From Arctopsyche grandis (lineage: Eukaryota > Arthropoda > Insecta > Trichoptera > Hydropsychidae): DNA of 64,000 bases. Both the position numbers and the translations under genes were made by a program. This document shows positions 11,101 through 26,700 of this stretch, piece after piece; within the stretch, counting starts at the first letter, position 1; each line of letters begins with the position of its first letter. Below the pieces are notes generated by a model. The model was not told the origin of the DNA and did no database searches. It saw only the letters and a program-made list of their open reading frames with translations. Location: NCBI RefSeq assembly GCF_051622035.1, contig NC_135362.1, forward strand, positions 12,589,501 to 12,653,500, given 5' to 3'.

Positions 11101-14100
11101 TAACCAATGCATTGGTACGAACCGCAGGGCTTAATCAACGTTGCATTTTATATATTGGATTGATACCGTATATATTGAAGCAACAAGTACAATTTATAGT
11201 CAACGCAACAGATTGACTATAGTCAACTGTGAATATATGTACATATGTATGTATGTAAATATATACGGTAGGCAACAAGTGTTGCTGATGCGCTTACTAT
11301 AAATTTTGCTATATATTAGCTTTTCGTGATAAGATGCATAGGAAAGTGTGTCTTCTGTATGTAATCATCATATCGCAAGAATCGCTGGAATTCAGCGTGA
11401 TGTATGTGCTTTAAAATTGTGTACTTCCAATATTTTCATTTGTATGAATGCGTATAAGTGTAATGGTTGGTATCATCATTTACACCCATTCACCATCCAC
11501 TGATGAATGTAGGCCTCTCCAACACGCTCCCATATGCATCTATTTTGCGCAACTCTCATCCATCTCATCCCACTCATTTTTTTTAATTTTCTTTGCCGTC
11601 TTCCATTCACCCTTTTACATTCTTTCGGGTACCATTCCAGCACTTATATTTTCTACTTTTCATATATTCTTCTAACTACGTGACCCACCCCATTGCCATT
11701 TCAATCTCTTCTCAATCTCAAATTTCTCCACTATATCCACTACCCTTGTTGTACTTATCACCCAAGTGTTCCGTTTCTTTTCTCTCCTTGTTAATGTTCA
11801 ATGTCCAATTTTCACATCCGTAAGTCATCATTAGCAAAATATATTGATCGAAGATTTGGCATTTTTTATTTAAATAAGGCGTTCATTCTCCCATATTCAC
11901 TACATCTTAATTTTATACGTTTATTTCCTCTTTTTTGTTACCAAACATGTATATTTTTTGACCTAAATATATATAAATGGTATATATGTACATACATATG
12001 TATGGATGTACATGGTTGACGGACTATTGGCCGAATGGAAACATGGTCGACGCACGCTTTGCCGAACGGACATTAGACCGATGGACATTTGGCTAATCGG
12101 ATACTTGACCGAACATGTACATATGTACGTTTGCCAAAACTCCCTCGGCTTAGTGTCCATTTGCCAAATACCCATTCGGCCAAGCGCCCGTCGGCTATGT
12201 TTTCATTCGGCAAAAATTGTGGGAAGTTATGTATGTATGTACATACATATATGACTACATATGTATGTATGTACATATGTATATGACTATACTTTGAAAA
12301 CGCATCATTACTCACGCGTTTCAAAATTGCATTACAACGAATTATAACGATATTTTATTTATTTTTTCATATATCTGTAGTGCGTTTTTATGTCGGCGCG
12401 GTTATTTTACCGCGCCCTTAATTCGAAGTACCGTATATATACATATACATATGTATACCCGACACTATATAATACATATTATGATTCTACGCCATATGTA
12501 ATCATTCAGAAGGACATTTCTAATACAAGGATAAATACAGTTATGGTACTAAAAATTAGTCAATTTTCTCGTACATATGTACATATATAAGGGCGAAAAT
12601 ACACTGAGTGGGACGTGGTACGTATTTTTTTTAGATAATTTTTAACATCAGAAAAAAACGCATAACCCCTAACCCATAAATGTACCACATGGCACACAGT
12701 CCCAAAAATCACCCTCTGGAGTGTTTTCGGTGATATTTTATCCTTGCTTGACAGAGACCGATCACGGCGAATTCCATATTTGAAGAAATGTAGAAGAAAC
12801 TAATGCACTCTGCACGTGCAACGACACCCGAATTCGGTTTGGGGAACACCCACTGTCAAAGCGTGGAGCCAAGGACGTGACGTTCCGTACTATTCAGTGT
12901 GTTTTCGCCCTAATAGTAAGGCTATATATGCACTTATACACTACGCAAAAATACTAAGTGCGTATATAGCCTTAAGACTGCGCGCATATGCGACCAAATA
13001 ATCACAGCTACTTTATATGGTTTCTGTCGCGCAAGAAAAAGATCGCGTGATCGAAAATCGCAAGTACGTACATATATGGCCTAACATGTACGTCTGTATG
13101 TAATATAGTATGTAAGTGTACATAGACTAATTCATGAAATAAATTCATGAACTGGGGAGTTTTTTGACGATTTCGTGAAATTACCAAATTTAAATGACTA
13201 ATATGAAAATTTACATTATTCATAAACATTGTATATTCGTAGGTGTTGAGTTTGTAAAGCACCACGCATGTACATATGTACATATGTATACAAGCCCATT
13301 AGGCAAGTCGCGAAACGCAATCCGGAAACGAGCGTGTTGCGATAGCGGTTTTAATTTTTTGCGCACACGTGCTATTCAAATTTATATTTTATTTTATTTT
13401 CTCTCTTCTCGTCTATTATTTGTTTGCGCGATTCGATTTCGTGTTTGCCGCGGATTCATCGGCCGATTTTTGCTATTAGCGCCGTTTTCACCAGATGTGC
13501 CGAAACGATAAACAAATCGTTCGAGTTGCGACCTCCCCGTTGACACGCGAGGTCGTAGCTTTTTCCGATATTAATAAATCTCTAAGATGAGTTTTGGACG
13601 GTGAAGATCTGGAGAGCGAAAATTGCCCCAGTTAAAATTTTAAAATCTCGACGAAACATCCTCTAGGCACGTTTTATGATTAAATATCTGGTTTATTTTT
13701 CAGCGTCCGAGTCGTGTTTGAATGTAAGTTTTGCATTTTTTTTAAGAAAAAAAGAAATCAATGAAAAAGAAACTCGAGTAGTAGACTCGTGGAAGCTCGC
13801 CAGGTGGGTTGGCTTCATTTGCGATGTTGAAATTATAATATGATACATAAAACGTTCTAGGTGCTTGGTTTTAATTTAGTTCTCTTTTGATTAAAATGCT
13901 CCAGTATTTTTTTCCATTCATTTTTAATTTAATCACTGATGTTTTCTATTCAGTGGACTTAAGTTTCCGATTAAGTTGGACTTTAAAGTTTCGAATCAGT
14001 GAATGTTGCTATTCATTAATCGTCGGCAGATTCAGTACAATACAATGTGAAAGCTTAATCACTGCAATAATGCTAACATAATCATTTACTGCCAGAGTTT

Positions 14101-17100
14101 GCCAATTTATCTGATTGACTTGTTCAAATTCGTTAAAACCATCTTGCCCACTATTTGAATATGATTTCAAAAATTTATTATTTATAACATATGTAAATGT
14201 CTCGCTAATTTTCTTATATATACATACAGATATTGTATTTGTATTATGCTTTATATGTCTGTAATATATCGAGAAATTTGTCGAAATAATAAGATCGTAT
14301 TAATTAATAATGACATGAGGATACGCCCATCACAGCTGGAGTCTACCTTGGCATGACGTGCCGTGCGATCCACTGTGTCTGCGCCATAAGTATATTTGCT
14401 TATAGAAGATGCATGCATACATATGTACATATATACGAATATTGAATTTTATCTTTTAATTTATTTCAAATCAAATTCTGGCTTAGGAGTTTTTGCTATA
14501 CATACATACGTACTTTTTAACGTCACCTTTAATTTTTTTTCGTAAGAAGAAGCGCGATTTCATAAAAATAATGAATTATTTGTTTTTAAGTCGTTATGTG
14601 ACGTCACAGGTATTGTCAAATTACTAACTGTTTTTAAATCTCATACAGAATATTAGATTTAGGAATTATGTATTTGATAATTGCATTTGTACAAAAAAAA
14701 ATTCAGCAGTAAAAATCAGTAGTTTACGTGTAATAATTTCAACTGTGTGGTTCAATCCCCGGTTTTGTGCTGCTGGCTAGACCTTGAATATATGACTCCA
14801 AGGTTGATCGTTTCCAATCAGGGTTTGTCAATTTATCTAATTGTATTTAAACGGTTCCAATAAATTGACAACCCTGCCCTATTTCTTATAAATTCGATTT
14901 TACAGCATTTCGAATATGTTGATCTATAAAAGGCTGCAAACTTGTCCATAGTTGTCTCCAAGATTGTTAATCGATGTTTACAATTGGCCTTGAATAATGC
15001 GTATAATACTCATACATACATACATACAATGTTTGATCGTAGATGATAAAAATAAATAGGTGTATACTTTTATAAATATAATAAATTAATAAATATGCAC
15101 GTACATATGTACATATATGTCAGTTCACAAAGCGATGCTGATAGTTATTTTTATCTGGTTTTCTAAAATTTAATCGTATTTGAAATGGATGATGAGGCCG
15201 AAACATTGATGTTTACGATATATTTCTTTAATTTCATTATAAAATCACTTTTTTCTAAAATATAATAGGTAACAAATGACAGCCCGTATTGTATTATACC
15301 CCTATACACACATCTCTCACTTACAAGCGTGTGTCTGTCACGAGATTGTGCATGCTATGTATGTACATATGTTATATGTACATACATATGTGTCTTTCAA
15401 GTCACCGCTCTTTAGCCTTTCTTCAAAGTTATTTTATTCAAACCACGTTATATATAGAAGTATTATCTATTATAAAGCCGCATTTAATTCAGAGAACAAT
15501 ATAGGTAGAAAGACAGACTTTGGATTATATTATATACCTATATAATACATACATACATGTATTGATTTAATTAAGCTGTTTAACATGTAATTTTGTGTCG
15601 CCATTTAAAATTAATGTACGTATGTACTATGTATTATTGCATCTGAATCGAAGGCGTTTTGATCCTCTTACGCTCGTATAAATAATGTAAGAGCGATTAG
15701 GGTGAAAAGCCACCCGTTTCATATTAACATAAAGGATTTCGCTTAAATAAATCCCGAAAGCAAACCGTTCGCTAATTAAAACGACGATGGGTGGGGTCGA
15801 GGGGGCTCGAGTGGGTGGTGGGGGGAGGATTAATACACCTGCTCGACCCCGATGTGCAAACAGAAGACGATTCAGAGTATGTATAATATATATATATTTT
15901 AATGACAGCACCGTCAAGAGTCCTGCCGCCAGAAAGAAAGTGGCTGGCAGACCTGCCAGAGAAATGCGGGAAAAAGGAGAGTGGCATGGGGAACAAAGTA
16001 AGCCAACACCGCTTGAGGGCCCTCGCTCTAACAAAGCCGCTTGCTTTAGCACGAAGCTTGTGAAACTGTGTGCCGCGGGACTTATATATGTGTTTAGGTG
16101 CATCGTCAAAAAAAAATCCAGGAAAAGAATTTCTAAAATTAAATTTTTGCACGTTTCAAACTAGCAGTTTGTGTCGGAAGTACTATCCTTTATGTTCTTT
16201 ATATGTGTACATATGTGTATGTATGTAAAATTGTTCTAAAGCTAATTTTTGTCTCGTTTTATTAAACTAAAGGCGGCTAATTAATTTTTTTTTCTCGCAT
16301 ATTATGTATATCAGATATTTAAAAAGTTGTAATTTGTTATATTCTACAATAGCACGTACCAACATGATGACCTCATCTTTCGTTGTAAAGTTTGACCAGA
16401 TAGCAATTGATGCGGATTATGCTGATCTGCTTGAGCAACAAAAAAAAAAAATACCATGGGAGGGAGGAGAATAATCAATTTCTACTAAATTTGACCCACT
16501 GAATTAGAATATGTCAATGATTTTTGTGGGATTCTTCTTATTTATGAGTTATGAGCGTTAAAGACATGTGCAATTTTTACAGATTTTATCTTTTTCAACT
16601 CAAAATCTATTATTTATGTACATTGATTGTTTACTGTGTATTGGAACCAATTTTCAGATGTTTTTTCTATTGATTGTGATTAAAAAATGTTCCCAAAAAT
16701 ATATATTTTTGACATTTAAAATTTGCTTGATAATTTATTATAGGTAAAGGTATTTATTATAATGAAAACAATATAATAAATTACAAAAAAAAAATGTAAA
16801 AAAACATCCGACAATTGATTCATTTTTAGCACAGCAATGTCGAATTTTTATATGATATGAGACTTGCAAATGCCAAAACTGTGTAAAAATTGCGTATTTT
16901 TTTTAATGCTCATATTTCATAAACAGGAAGAAACCAACAATTTTCGAATTCAGTGGGTAAAACTTAGTCTAAATTAGTTAGTCTTCACTTTTTGGTAAGT
17001 AAAAAATGTGATTTTTTGTTGCTCAATGTTATTATTAGGCCGTAGTTAAATGCTTTGATCGTGTTTTGTTATATTTATATATGTAATTTAGTCAGCATAC

Positions 17101-20100
17101 CAACCTTACTTTTATTATTATATTTTAAATGTATTTCACAGTATAATACAGATGACCAATGCTTATCAAAATGCTTTGTTATTTATATTATATGTAATCT
17201 TTTTCTATGATAATATAATATGTATATACATAGTTATTCTAATAAGCATCCTCTCCATTTATGTATGTGCTTCACCATTCCATTATCAGATTTCAAAGCA
17301 CATTATAAAATAAAATGTATGCTTCTATTGAACTTACATATGTCGATATTAGAGATCAATGGAAACTTAAAGGTCTAAAAGCATATCTTTATTTAAGCTT
17401 TCAAGTGTGCCGAATATATTGCGAACTGAAAAGTGTTTCGTAAACAGAAGAATTTTGGAAAATGTCGCCTTAGCATAACCCTTGACGCCAAGCCCACCCA
17501 CTCACCCTGCCGCCCATATATTTTATTCGCCCTAGTAAATTATGTACTATTCTGACGCGCCGCCCCTGTACTATAAGGTATTGCGAGACGCTTTCCCAGA
17601 TTTCGCTCATTCAAATGGGGTGTCAAATTTGCGTCAAATTTCCGCCTTTAATCAAGTTATGCGCCAGCTTTGTACGCTCGCACATGGAAAAATATATTTC
17701 TTATATATGCACTATAAATATACACATATGTATATGTTTATATGTAATATATTTGTATGTATGTATGTACATACATATGAGATATGACGACTGTATATGA
17801 ATTGACGCTTTGGAAAATGATTCGAAAGATTTTCAACAGGTGCCTTTGGACAATGCGAAAAAAAAAATCAACGATAGGTTTGAGACTTGGATAAGTTTAA
17901 AAAGAATGTGAAGCTATTTTCCCGCTCAAAATGGTATCGATTTTGAATTGTAATCGAAACAATGCTTTCAATATGTAGATGGCGTTACAATATTTTTTTA
18001 ATAATCACATCATTTCAGTATTGTGCTAATATTACATATGTATTTACATATATTTAATATCTGGTATATTCAGTTAGCTGATGCATTGCTTTATTATTTT
18101 TCGTGATTGAGCTATAAAACATGGATGTATGTGTTTCGCTTTTTCCCTTTTCCATCGTCACTTCTGACGTTTGCTGTTTTGCACTATACATCATACATAT
18201 GTACAACAATTCTATTGCAAATAAAATAGCATTTTCCTTATCTTGACTATATAAACGGCAACGCTTGTCTCATTTTGATGCCATTAAAGTTAAGAACGGC
18301 TTAACTATCCTGATGCTCTTTATGATATTCATATTATGCAAGTCATGAAAGATTTCCTAAGATGCTTACATTACTTGGTATTATTTTTGTGTTTAGCCTA
18401 TTTCAAAAATTATAGATACCTTTTTCATGCCCGGCTTAAAGTGTTTGTAATTTTACATTATTTTCTTCTATATATCAAAATAAATTTTCGTTTGTCTACT
18501 ATGTAAATCTACAGTTTTTAATTATTTAGAGCCACCAAATTTGATTTATTATTTCACCATATTCTAAATTAGCTGTAAAGCCTCCATATAAAATTATCTG
18601 AAAAAGTATTTTTTGTTTTGAAATTAAATTGACTAAGCGTTCACCCGCCTGAGCTACACCTGTCAATTCGTCTTTGTATCATATATAAAAGTGCTTTACA
18701 AAATTCTATTGGGCAGGTTTTAAATATATTATATTATATGTATATGAAACAAATACGTTTACATTGGAACTGCATTAGTGACCAATAATTGTAAATGTCT
18801 TATATATTTAGTATATTTATAAGGAGACTTCGAGGGAAGAAAATGCACCCCTTTTACTTCCCTTCTTTCTTTCATGAAATAAATTCAGTGTGAATACATA
18901 CGTATCAGGATAATAAAGCTTAATTCTAAATTTAAAAAAAGGTTTTTTTTATTTTTTTGAATATTATTTATTTATTTAAAGTTATGCAGCACAATGGTCA
19001 AAAATATAGCAAAAAATTAAATTAAATTTAAAATAACAAAAAGTCATTAATATAAGAATAATACTAGAATTTTCTTATGAGGAGTACAAATTAAAGGGTG
19101 AAAAATAATAGTCGAAGAAAAATTCTAGATATGAAATTTTAGTTCAATACACCGAAAGGTTTCTAAGAAAAACATAAAAACCTCGATTTTATAGAGTAAA
19201 TTATTATGTTATTCTAATGTTAATATACAGCATATTTTGAGGCCATTCTCAGGATGAGAGCGGACTCTCTACGTCTTCGTATATTTGTGTTTTCTAATTG
19301 TCTTCTTGCTGCTGCATCTTCTCATTTGCATTCTTTACTATATGTTCAATGGATAGAGCTACTCCACCGACCACTTTAAATGGACTTTGAATTGATTGAT
19401 TGTTCTTATTACTATTATTTATTATTGTTATTGTTTTTCAATAATTTTATTATCTATATATTATTTATATGGGCTTTGGGAATGCACTATTCTCCCTATC
19501 GCCTGGAATAAAAAGTTATTATTATTATAACAGGAAAAAGAAATATTAGTGCATGGAATTTATCGGACTGATCAGTTGAGCGATTTAGGATATAATTGAA
19601 TCCAAAAACTTATATAAAGAGAACACCTATAATGGTAGGTACCACTTGCGGTCAATTACAATATAAATTACATGGTATCGATAAGCATTTCAGTAACCGA
19701 TACTAAGTTTCAGTTCAATAGGACTAACAGTCTTTAAAATATCTTCCAAAATGTATAGACACACATACATTTTTTCTAAACCATGAAAATGTGATCACTG
19801 ATTGATTATGAATTCAAATCAGTCAACATCTTGAATTAAAATTTTCGCATGATCACAAAAAAACCTTCACATGTTGTTACTACGTACATATAATATAATA
19901 TAATTTTATTATCTATATATTATTTATATGGGCTTTGGGAATGCACTATTCTCCCTATCGCCTGGAATAAAAAGTTATTATTATTATAACAGGAAAAAGA
20001 AATATTAGTGCATGGAATTTATCGGACTGATCAGTTGAGCATAGTGCATGGAATTTATCGGACTGATCAGTTGAGCATCAGTTGTACATAGATAACGTAA

Positions 20101-23100
20101 AAAAGAACAATAGCAGAAAAAGTTCAAACAATAATATAAGTAGTAAGAAAACATTTAATAATATTTAAAAACTTTAAATATTTAAAACGAGAAAAACTAG
20201 AAATGTCTTGCATCGACAGTCAGTACTAATTTACCTATATATGATATATGTATGTATGTATGTATGTACATACATATGTATAACAAGCCGTGAGGTTCAA
20301 ATAGAAGGAAAAATATCAAACTTCACTCATATCTCACCATCAAATTATAAAAATAATCATGAGCGCAGGCTAACAGAATTATAAAAGGTGCAGTACATTA
20401 TATCGGTTAAACGATTCACCTCAATTTCGAAATAGACCCAAGCAAAGTTAAATACGACCGTTTTATTACATAAATAAATCTCAAAAGTTTTCACCACGTT
20501 ATTATTTCATCGGAACAATCCGACGACGGACATTGATGACCCAGTGACATTATGTTGGCACACGGCTAGCCCCGAACGGTTATGACCCACATTGGACGAG
20601 TCACCCGTCGATCCACCAACCCCCACCCCCCCCCCCCCCTCCTCGCAAAGGGCTTTCCACGCTCGAGAGCGCTCTATTCTCGAAAAATCGTAAACATTTT
20701 CGCGAATAAACATTAGGAATACGAGCGGTGCGCGAGACCACAACACTGGTTCCAAATTAAACCAGTGTTTATGTTTACTGCACACCAGAGGCGGGCGCGC
20801 GTTTGATTATTTGAACGGCGTTTGTAATAACTCGGCTCTAGGTCAAGCTGGGCCTTTTGGTCAACATTGATCTTCTGTGTGTCGATCGATAAAAATATCA
20901 AACATGAAGGGAAAAACGACCGGTGGATGGGTAATTGATCTTGCGTTTTGCGTCCGGAATAATTGAGATGCAAAGTATGTGTGTGTGTGTGTGTGAGCTC
21001 ACTTGAAAGCACGTGTTGAACAATAAATCTCTATAAGTTTCGGTTTTGTGATATACATATCACTTCAAAAGGTTGCTATCGACTTGTTATAAATATTGTA
21101 ATTTAGTTTTCATTGAGTTTTTGTTTTGAAATTTTCGTGGAATTTGATTGTGACTCTTTTGATCTAACTCCAACCCTTATGTTATTTAAAATATAAATTT
21201 TAATTTATTTGATAGTTTCGTTTTCAATTTGACAATTCACGTCTTATTTTTTGGGCGTTCGAATGAATTTAAAAGGTAAATAAATATTGTCATATTTCGA
21301 TTCGTACTCTGGATGTTTTTTTTTTTATTTTAACATATTTTGCCATAGTGACATTACAAAATACTCTAACGCGTCACTGTGACCAGACATATAAGTATAA
21401 TGATTCCCGGAAAAATGCACTAAATTGTACTGAAAAGTAGCGCAGTTTCGAGAAGTCCTAATTTTCAAAGGCGCAATAGAATTCCAAATAAAAAGGTTAG
21501 CACCCTTTAACATTATTTCATGTTTATAATAGATCATTTTTGAAATTTTAAAACGAAAACAGTGTGTTTAGATTTTGATGTGTATTTGAACACTTCAAGC
21601 AGATGTTTTTTTTTATTTTGAATGTACCGTGGCAAAAGCACTGCGGCGTAATCCAATGACCCAACTTATTTTGTGAATTTATTTTCCTATTTTTATTATT
21701 ATTTATGACAATCCAGGAGTCGGCTTTCATAATTTCAGTTCTATACAAAATATTGATAAAAGATTTTATTAACTAGCGTGCACTAAGACACCCAGCAATT
21801 AAAAATCAACGGCGTGGACTGGTGGTTAGCATATTATGCTTTTGAGCAGAGTAGTCACGGGTTTGAGTCTATACTTAAGTCTCGCTGCTGTCCAGACCTT
21901 GGTTTGTGACTCCAGGTCAATCGTTTCTTATCAAAGTTTGCCAATTTTTACTAACCTCTTATACGTTTCACATGGTTTTCGTGTAAGCGGTCATTTTTTA
22001 TATCCCTTATGATTTTCATTGAAATGGTTCCTGTAAAATTGGCATCTTCTTTCCTATCTATTTCGCTAATCTGAAGCTATTCAACATCTTGAGGTTCGCC
22101 AATTTCATTATAAAATGCTGCAAAATATTTTCCATAGATGTCACTGTTGATGTTTGTATGAATTCGCGTTGTATAATATGTTTATGTATATTGATTGTAT
22201 TGTATCTGTTTAAGTGCACTCGTCGCTTTGGAGTGATATATAAAGGCGAGTTTTCATGTTCTATGAAATAAAATAAAATAAAATTCCAAGTGAAAAAAGT
22301 AAAAAAGACAACAAACAAACAGCAAACTGATCAGTGTGGCCCTTTCGTTTGCGAATTTATCTTATTATATTTGTGTTATTATTTAAAACAAAAATAGGCA
22401 TTCTTAAACACTAAGCCGACAAAGAAAAAGTTCTAAACAAATAAATGAAAAAAGATTTTGTAATTGTCGAAATTATAGAAATTACTTTTATTGTTTCCGG
22501 GTAATATTTCATATGCAGAGATGGAGTTTGATCATAACGTGTTTATTTAAATGTGTTTTTAAAATTAAATTTTTACAATTTCTTGTATTTTTTTAAATAT
22601 ATTTTTAATAATATTCATTATCCAATTTTTTTCCTTTAAAAATTTCCGAATATATTCGAGTATTTATAAAATTATCCGAATATATTCGAGTTGAAATTAC
22701 GAATATTTGGAGGCTCTAGCTGCAATGCACTCAAATAAATATATAACGCTATATGATCGACATAACGAGGAGAGACAGAAAACGAAAAACATGGGTGAGA
22801 AATATGACAAGGGTAGATGATATAATGGAGAGAATAAAAAAACTGAAATGGTAATGGGTGGGTCACGTAGCTATGTATGTACATATACGTATGTATACGT
22901 AGAAGAATAGACGATAACAGTGATGTACGAAAGATTTGCTCGAATGGTACCCGAGATGATGTAAAAGGGTGCAAGAAAGGCCACAGGGGAGATGGGTGGA
23001 TGAAATTAAATAAAATTGGATGTGACCAACCCATGACTTTATCTATATATTTGAGGAATATAAAAAGTCACAAAATAAAATCCTATATTGAACCGTACAG

Positions 23101-23667
23101 ACAAATTCACACATACCGGCAGCATTATGAAATACTAATAGTTAAGACAGCATTTTCGATACAAATTGAGCACAAATGTATGGAAACTTGCACAAGATAA
23201 AAGTTCTACTTCCGGTTGTCGGATTTTGTTTAATTTTTTTTATCACTTAAAATCACTATCAGTATAATTATCACTATCACAATAATTATCAAGAAGATTA
23301 AAATAATTTAAAAGGTCAAAATAAAAAAATGAAATATTGTTTAAAAAAAAAAAATACTACTTCCGGTTTACGAATTCTGACCAAAACCTTATCAGCTGTA
23401 AGTTAGTATAAAGAATACAAATATAAATTTTCAGCTGGATACGTTTAGGGGTATTTTCAACATTTTTGACCTTTGTAAGAGGAAAAAATCCCACTTCCAT
23501 TTTTTTTTTTCATCACATTGATACAAGAATTAAACTTGGTAGTAACAATAGATGAAGTTTTGCGATCATGTAAAAATTTCAACTCGAGATTTTGACTAAT
23601 TCGAACTCTAAATCGATCACAGATCATGTTTTCATGATCTAGAAAAAATGTGAGTGTGTGTGTGTGT

Positions 23668-23728
<61 letters not shown>

Positions 23729-26700
23729 TATGTGTCTGTTTATCTGTGTATTTTGGGGATCTTTTAAACACCGTTAGTCCCTTTGAACTGAAACTTAGTA
23801 TCGGTGACTGAAATTTTTATCGATACGACTAACATTTTTTTCAAATTTTTAAGTTGACTGGAAATGGTACCTCCCCTTATAGGTGTCCTCTTATTTTTAG
23901 TTTTTGAATTCAATTATCTCTCAAACGGCTAATTGAATCAGATTGAAAATTTTGTACATGTAATAGAAATTGTAAATATACACCCCAATATTATTAAAAC
24001 ATTTTTTCCTAAACCGGAAGTAGTATTTTTACTCAAGAGTATCGAGGTTGGGTGCATTGGGGTCTTCCTGTCAAGCCTGCCTGGTATACATATATCTATG
24101 TAAAAATAAAATAAAAATATGTGACCCCAGGTCGATCGTTTCCTATCAGAGTTTGATAATTAATCTGATTTCGTTGTTAAAAGGTTACTCACCAAATTGG
24201 CCATCTACCCTCACTTGTCACAATTCTTTGAATTTAATTTCAAATTTATAAAGTTGGCCAAAGGTATCGCCTTGGAGCAATGCCGTAATGACAACATAGT
24301 ATTTTTTTTAAATAAATAAAATTTCCGTTTTTGTTTTACATATGTAATGTTATATATGACATAAATTCAGTTGAAGATAATTAGAATGTATAATAAAAAT
24401 TTCATCTCAATACAATGTCGCAATAGTCGGAAAATTCTCGGAAAAGCCAAACGATTCAGCGTCGAGTCGTGTACAATGTACATATGTACGTATACAAAGT
24501 CGAGCGATTTTGCCCCGCGGCGATATTTATCCGGTTTCCTTGTTATCGTTCAACTTTACATTTAACCTTTTCGATACCCACCATTAGACGTCTGAAAGAA
24601 AGAGTGGGAGAGGCATGCATCTCTTCCTCGACAATCCACTCGCGATAAATTCCAAAAATATGAGCGCGCTTTGATGGGATGTGTTGGTGAATTCGCCATA
24701 TACCTAATACCATTGATGAAAATAGTATTAGGACCTGACGCATTGTTGAAACCGAGCCAACGGTCTCTATCCGATGATAGTAAATCATTCCGATCGGATG
24801 TAAACGAATCGAAAAATAAAAAAAACACACACACACATGTATACATATGTACATTGGTAGTGAGAAGATGAGCGAAGCCTTCTGGATCTGCATCTGATTA
24901 TATTATTATATTAAATTCGTACGGTCGGTGCACGCGCACCGGCGCGAAAAGTTTCAACGAACTTTTACGTAAATATTTCGCCGTGTATTATTATTATATC
25001 AGGCGGGCAAGTGGTTATCGATGATATCTCACTGTGGAATTCGCATATATTAATACTTTGAGATGAAAATTAAAATTTTATCACCGCATTCGGTGTTCTC
25101 GTAGATTTTACGCGTTCGCTCTAAGAACAAATAACTCTTTTACGGCTGTGGACATTAAAAGGGTTTTTAGTGCTGTAGTCTCTCTCTCTCTCTCTGATTC
25201 TATACGTGGAAAACTCTAGTGGAAGTCTTGCTTAATGTAAACGTTAAACACGCGAGCGCATAAATCACGCTTTCGATATAATTTATTTTTTATTAATTTT
25301 AAAAGCCGCACATCAAATGCTGCTAGGAGAGCGCGAACATTCATCAACCGCATATGAAATGGAAAAGAAGGAGGACGGGAAATAAAAATGAAAAAAAATC
25401 ACAACCGCCGATTCTAAATATATGTACATATGTATGTATATCGGACTATTCCAATGATTTGTTTGTGTTCGAACTTCGGCATAGTGATACGTCGATTTGA
25501 ATCAATGCGGTTTATGACCAAGTTGCCAATTTTTGTGTGTTTTTCTTTTCAAACGCCGTCTTGTTGTGATGGCATTTTTGATCTCACGTTGTATATGATA
25601 CGGTTTTAACCTCTTATGTGTATACACACATCATCAACAAGTCTCCCGAGAAATTCTCAGATACATGTTTATCGAATAGGAAATACGTAACGCGATAAAC
25701 CTAGTATTTCATCAATTTGATAATTTAATTAAACTTCACTACGTTAGAATAGGGAATGATGTATTTAAAATATTGTAGGATCTGCTTGTCAGGAGACATA
25801 GACAGTACAGTATAATGAAACTCGTTGGGCGGTTTACAACATTGTTTATTTGATGGAGAGCCACAACGAACCAAATCGTTCGAAGCGTTACATGTATGAA
25901 TTTTTCATCTCATGCATGCCAACCTATTTATTCACACATGCATTATATTATTTTCTAGGCTAGAAAACTAAATATCATAATATTATACAAAAACTATGTA
26001 CTACATATGTAATAGGTATCCGTCTTTCAATTGTACCTGTGAACCGTTATATTTGAAAGTGGTGGAAGTCCAAATTTCAGTTCCAAAAACACTATTTATG
26101 TTTGACTTAATTCACAAATTGTTAACACTTATTTTAAATCGATATATTCAGAATCTCAGGAACGCATAATAAACGTATTACAGCACATCAGTATTTTTAA
26201 GTATTGTTAAACGCAAAATATTATATTTAATGTTTTGCGAAATATTTCTCGAAATGAAGAAAAGGGACTTTTGTCACTTTTAAATATAACGGCTCATATG
26301 TTTTGCGACTACTTCTATTATTGTTTGAACTTTTGCTGCTATTGTTTTTTTTATGTATTACTAGTGGTTTATCACTTATTTTAATTCGATATATCCAGAA
26401 TTATCGGTAAAGCGGAATAAACGTATTACAAGCCGTGATGATTCAATTTTCATCAAAAAGCTCTGGCTTTTGGTTTTAAACTAATTATATTGTTATGAGT
26501 AAAGGCAAAAACATACTGAGTGGTATGGTGGTACGTGTTTTTTTCTAGATACTTTTAAACATGCGAAAAACGCAGCACCTCTAGCCCATATACATGGTTC
26601 ACAGTCCTAAAAATCACCCCCTGTGATGTTTTCGGTGATATTTTATCTTTGTATTTATCCTCGTTTGACAGTGCTTAATAATGTAGAATTCCATTTTTGA

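Noticed and set aside
12014..12221. CRISPR-like array
   Set aside because: Units are imperfect, inverted between arms, lack unique spacers of equal length, and the sequence is an insect genome.
15627..16164. Overlapping open frames of 125-160 codons on both strands
   Set aside because: Frames on both strands at once, no domain, no splice signals matching neighbours; stop-poor composition explains them.
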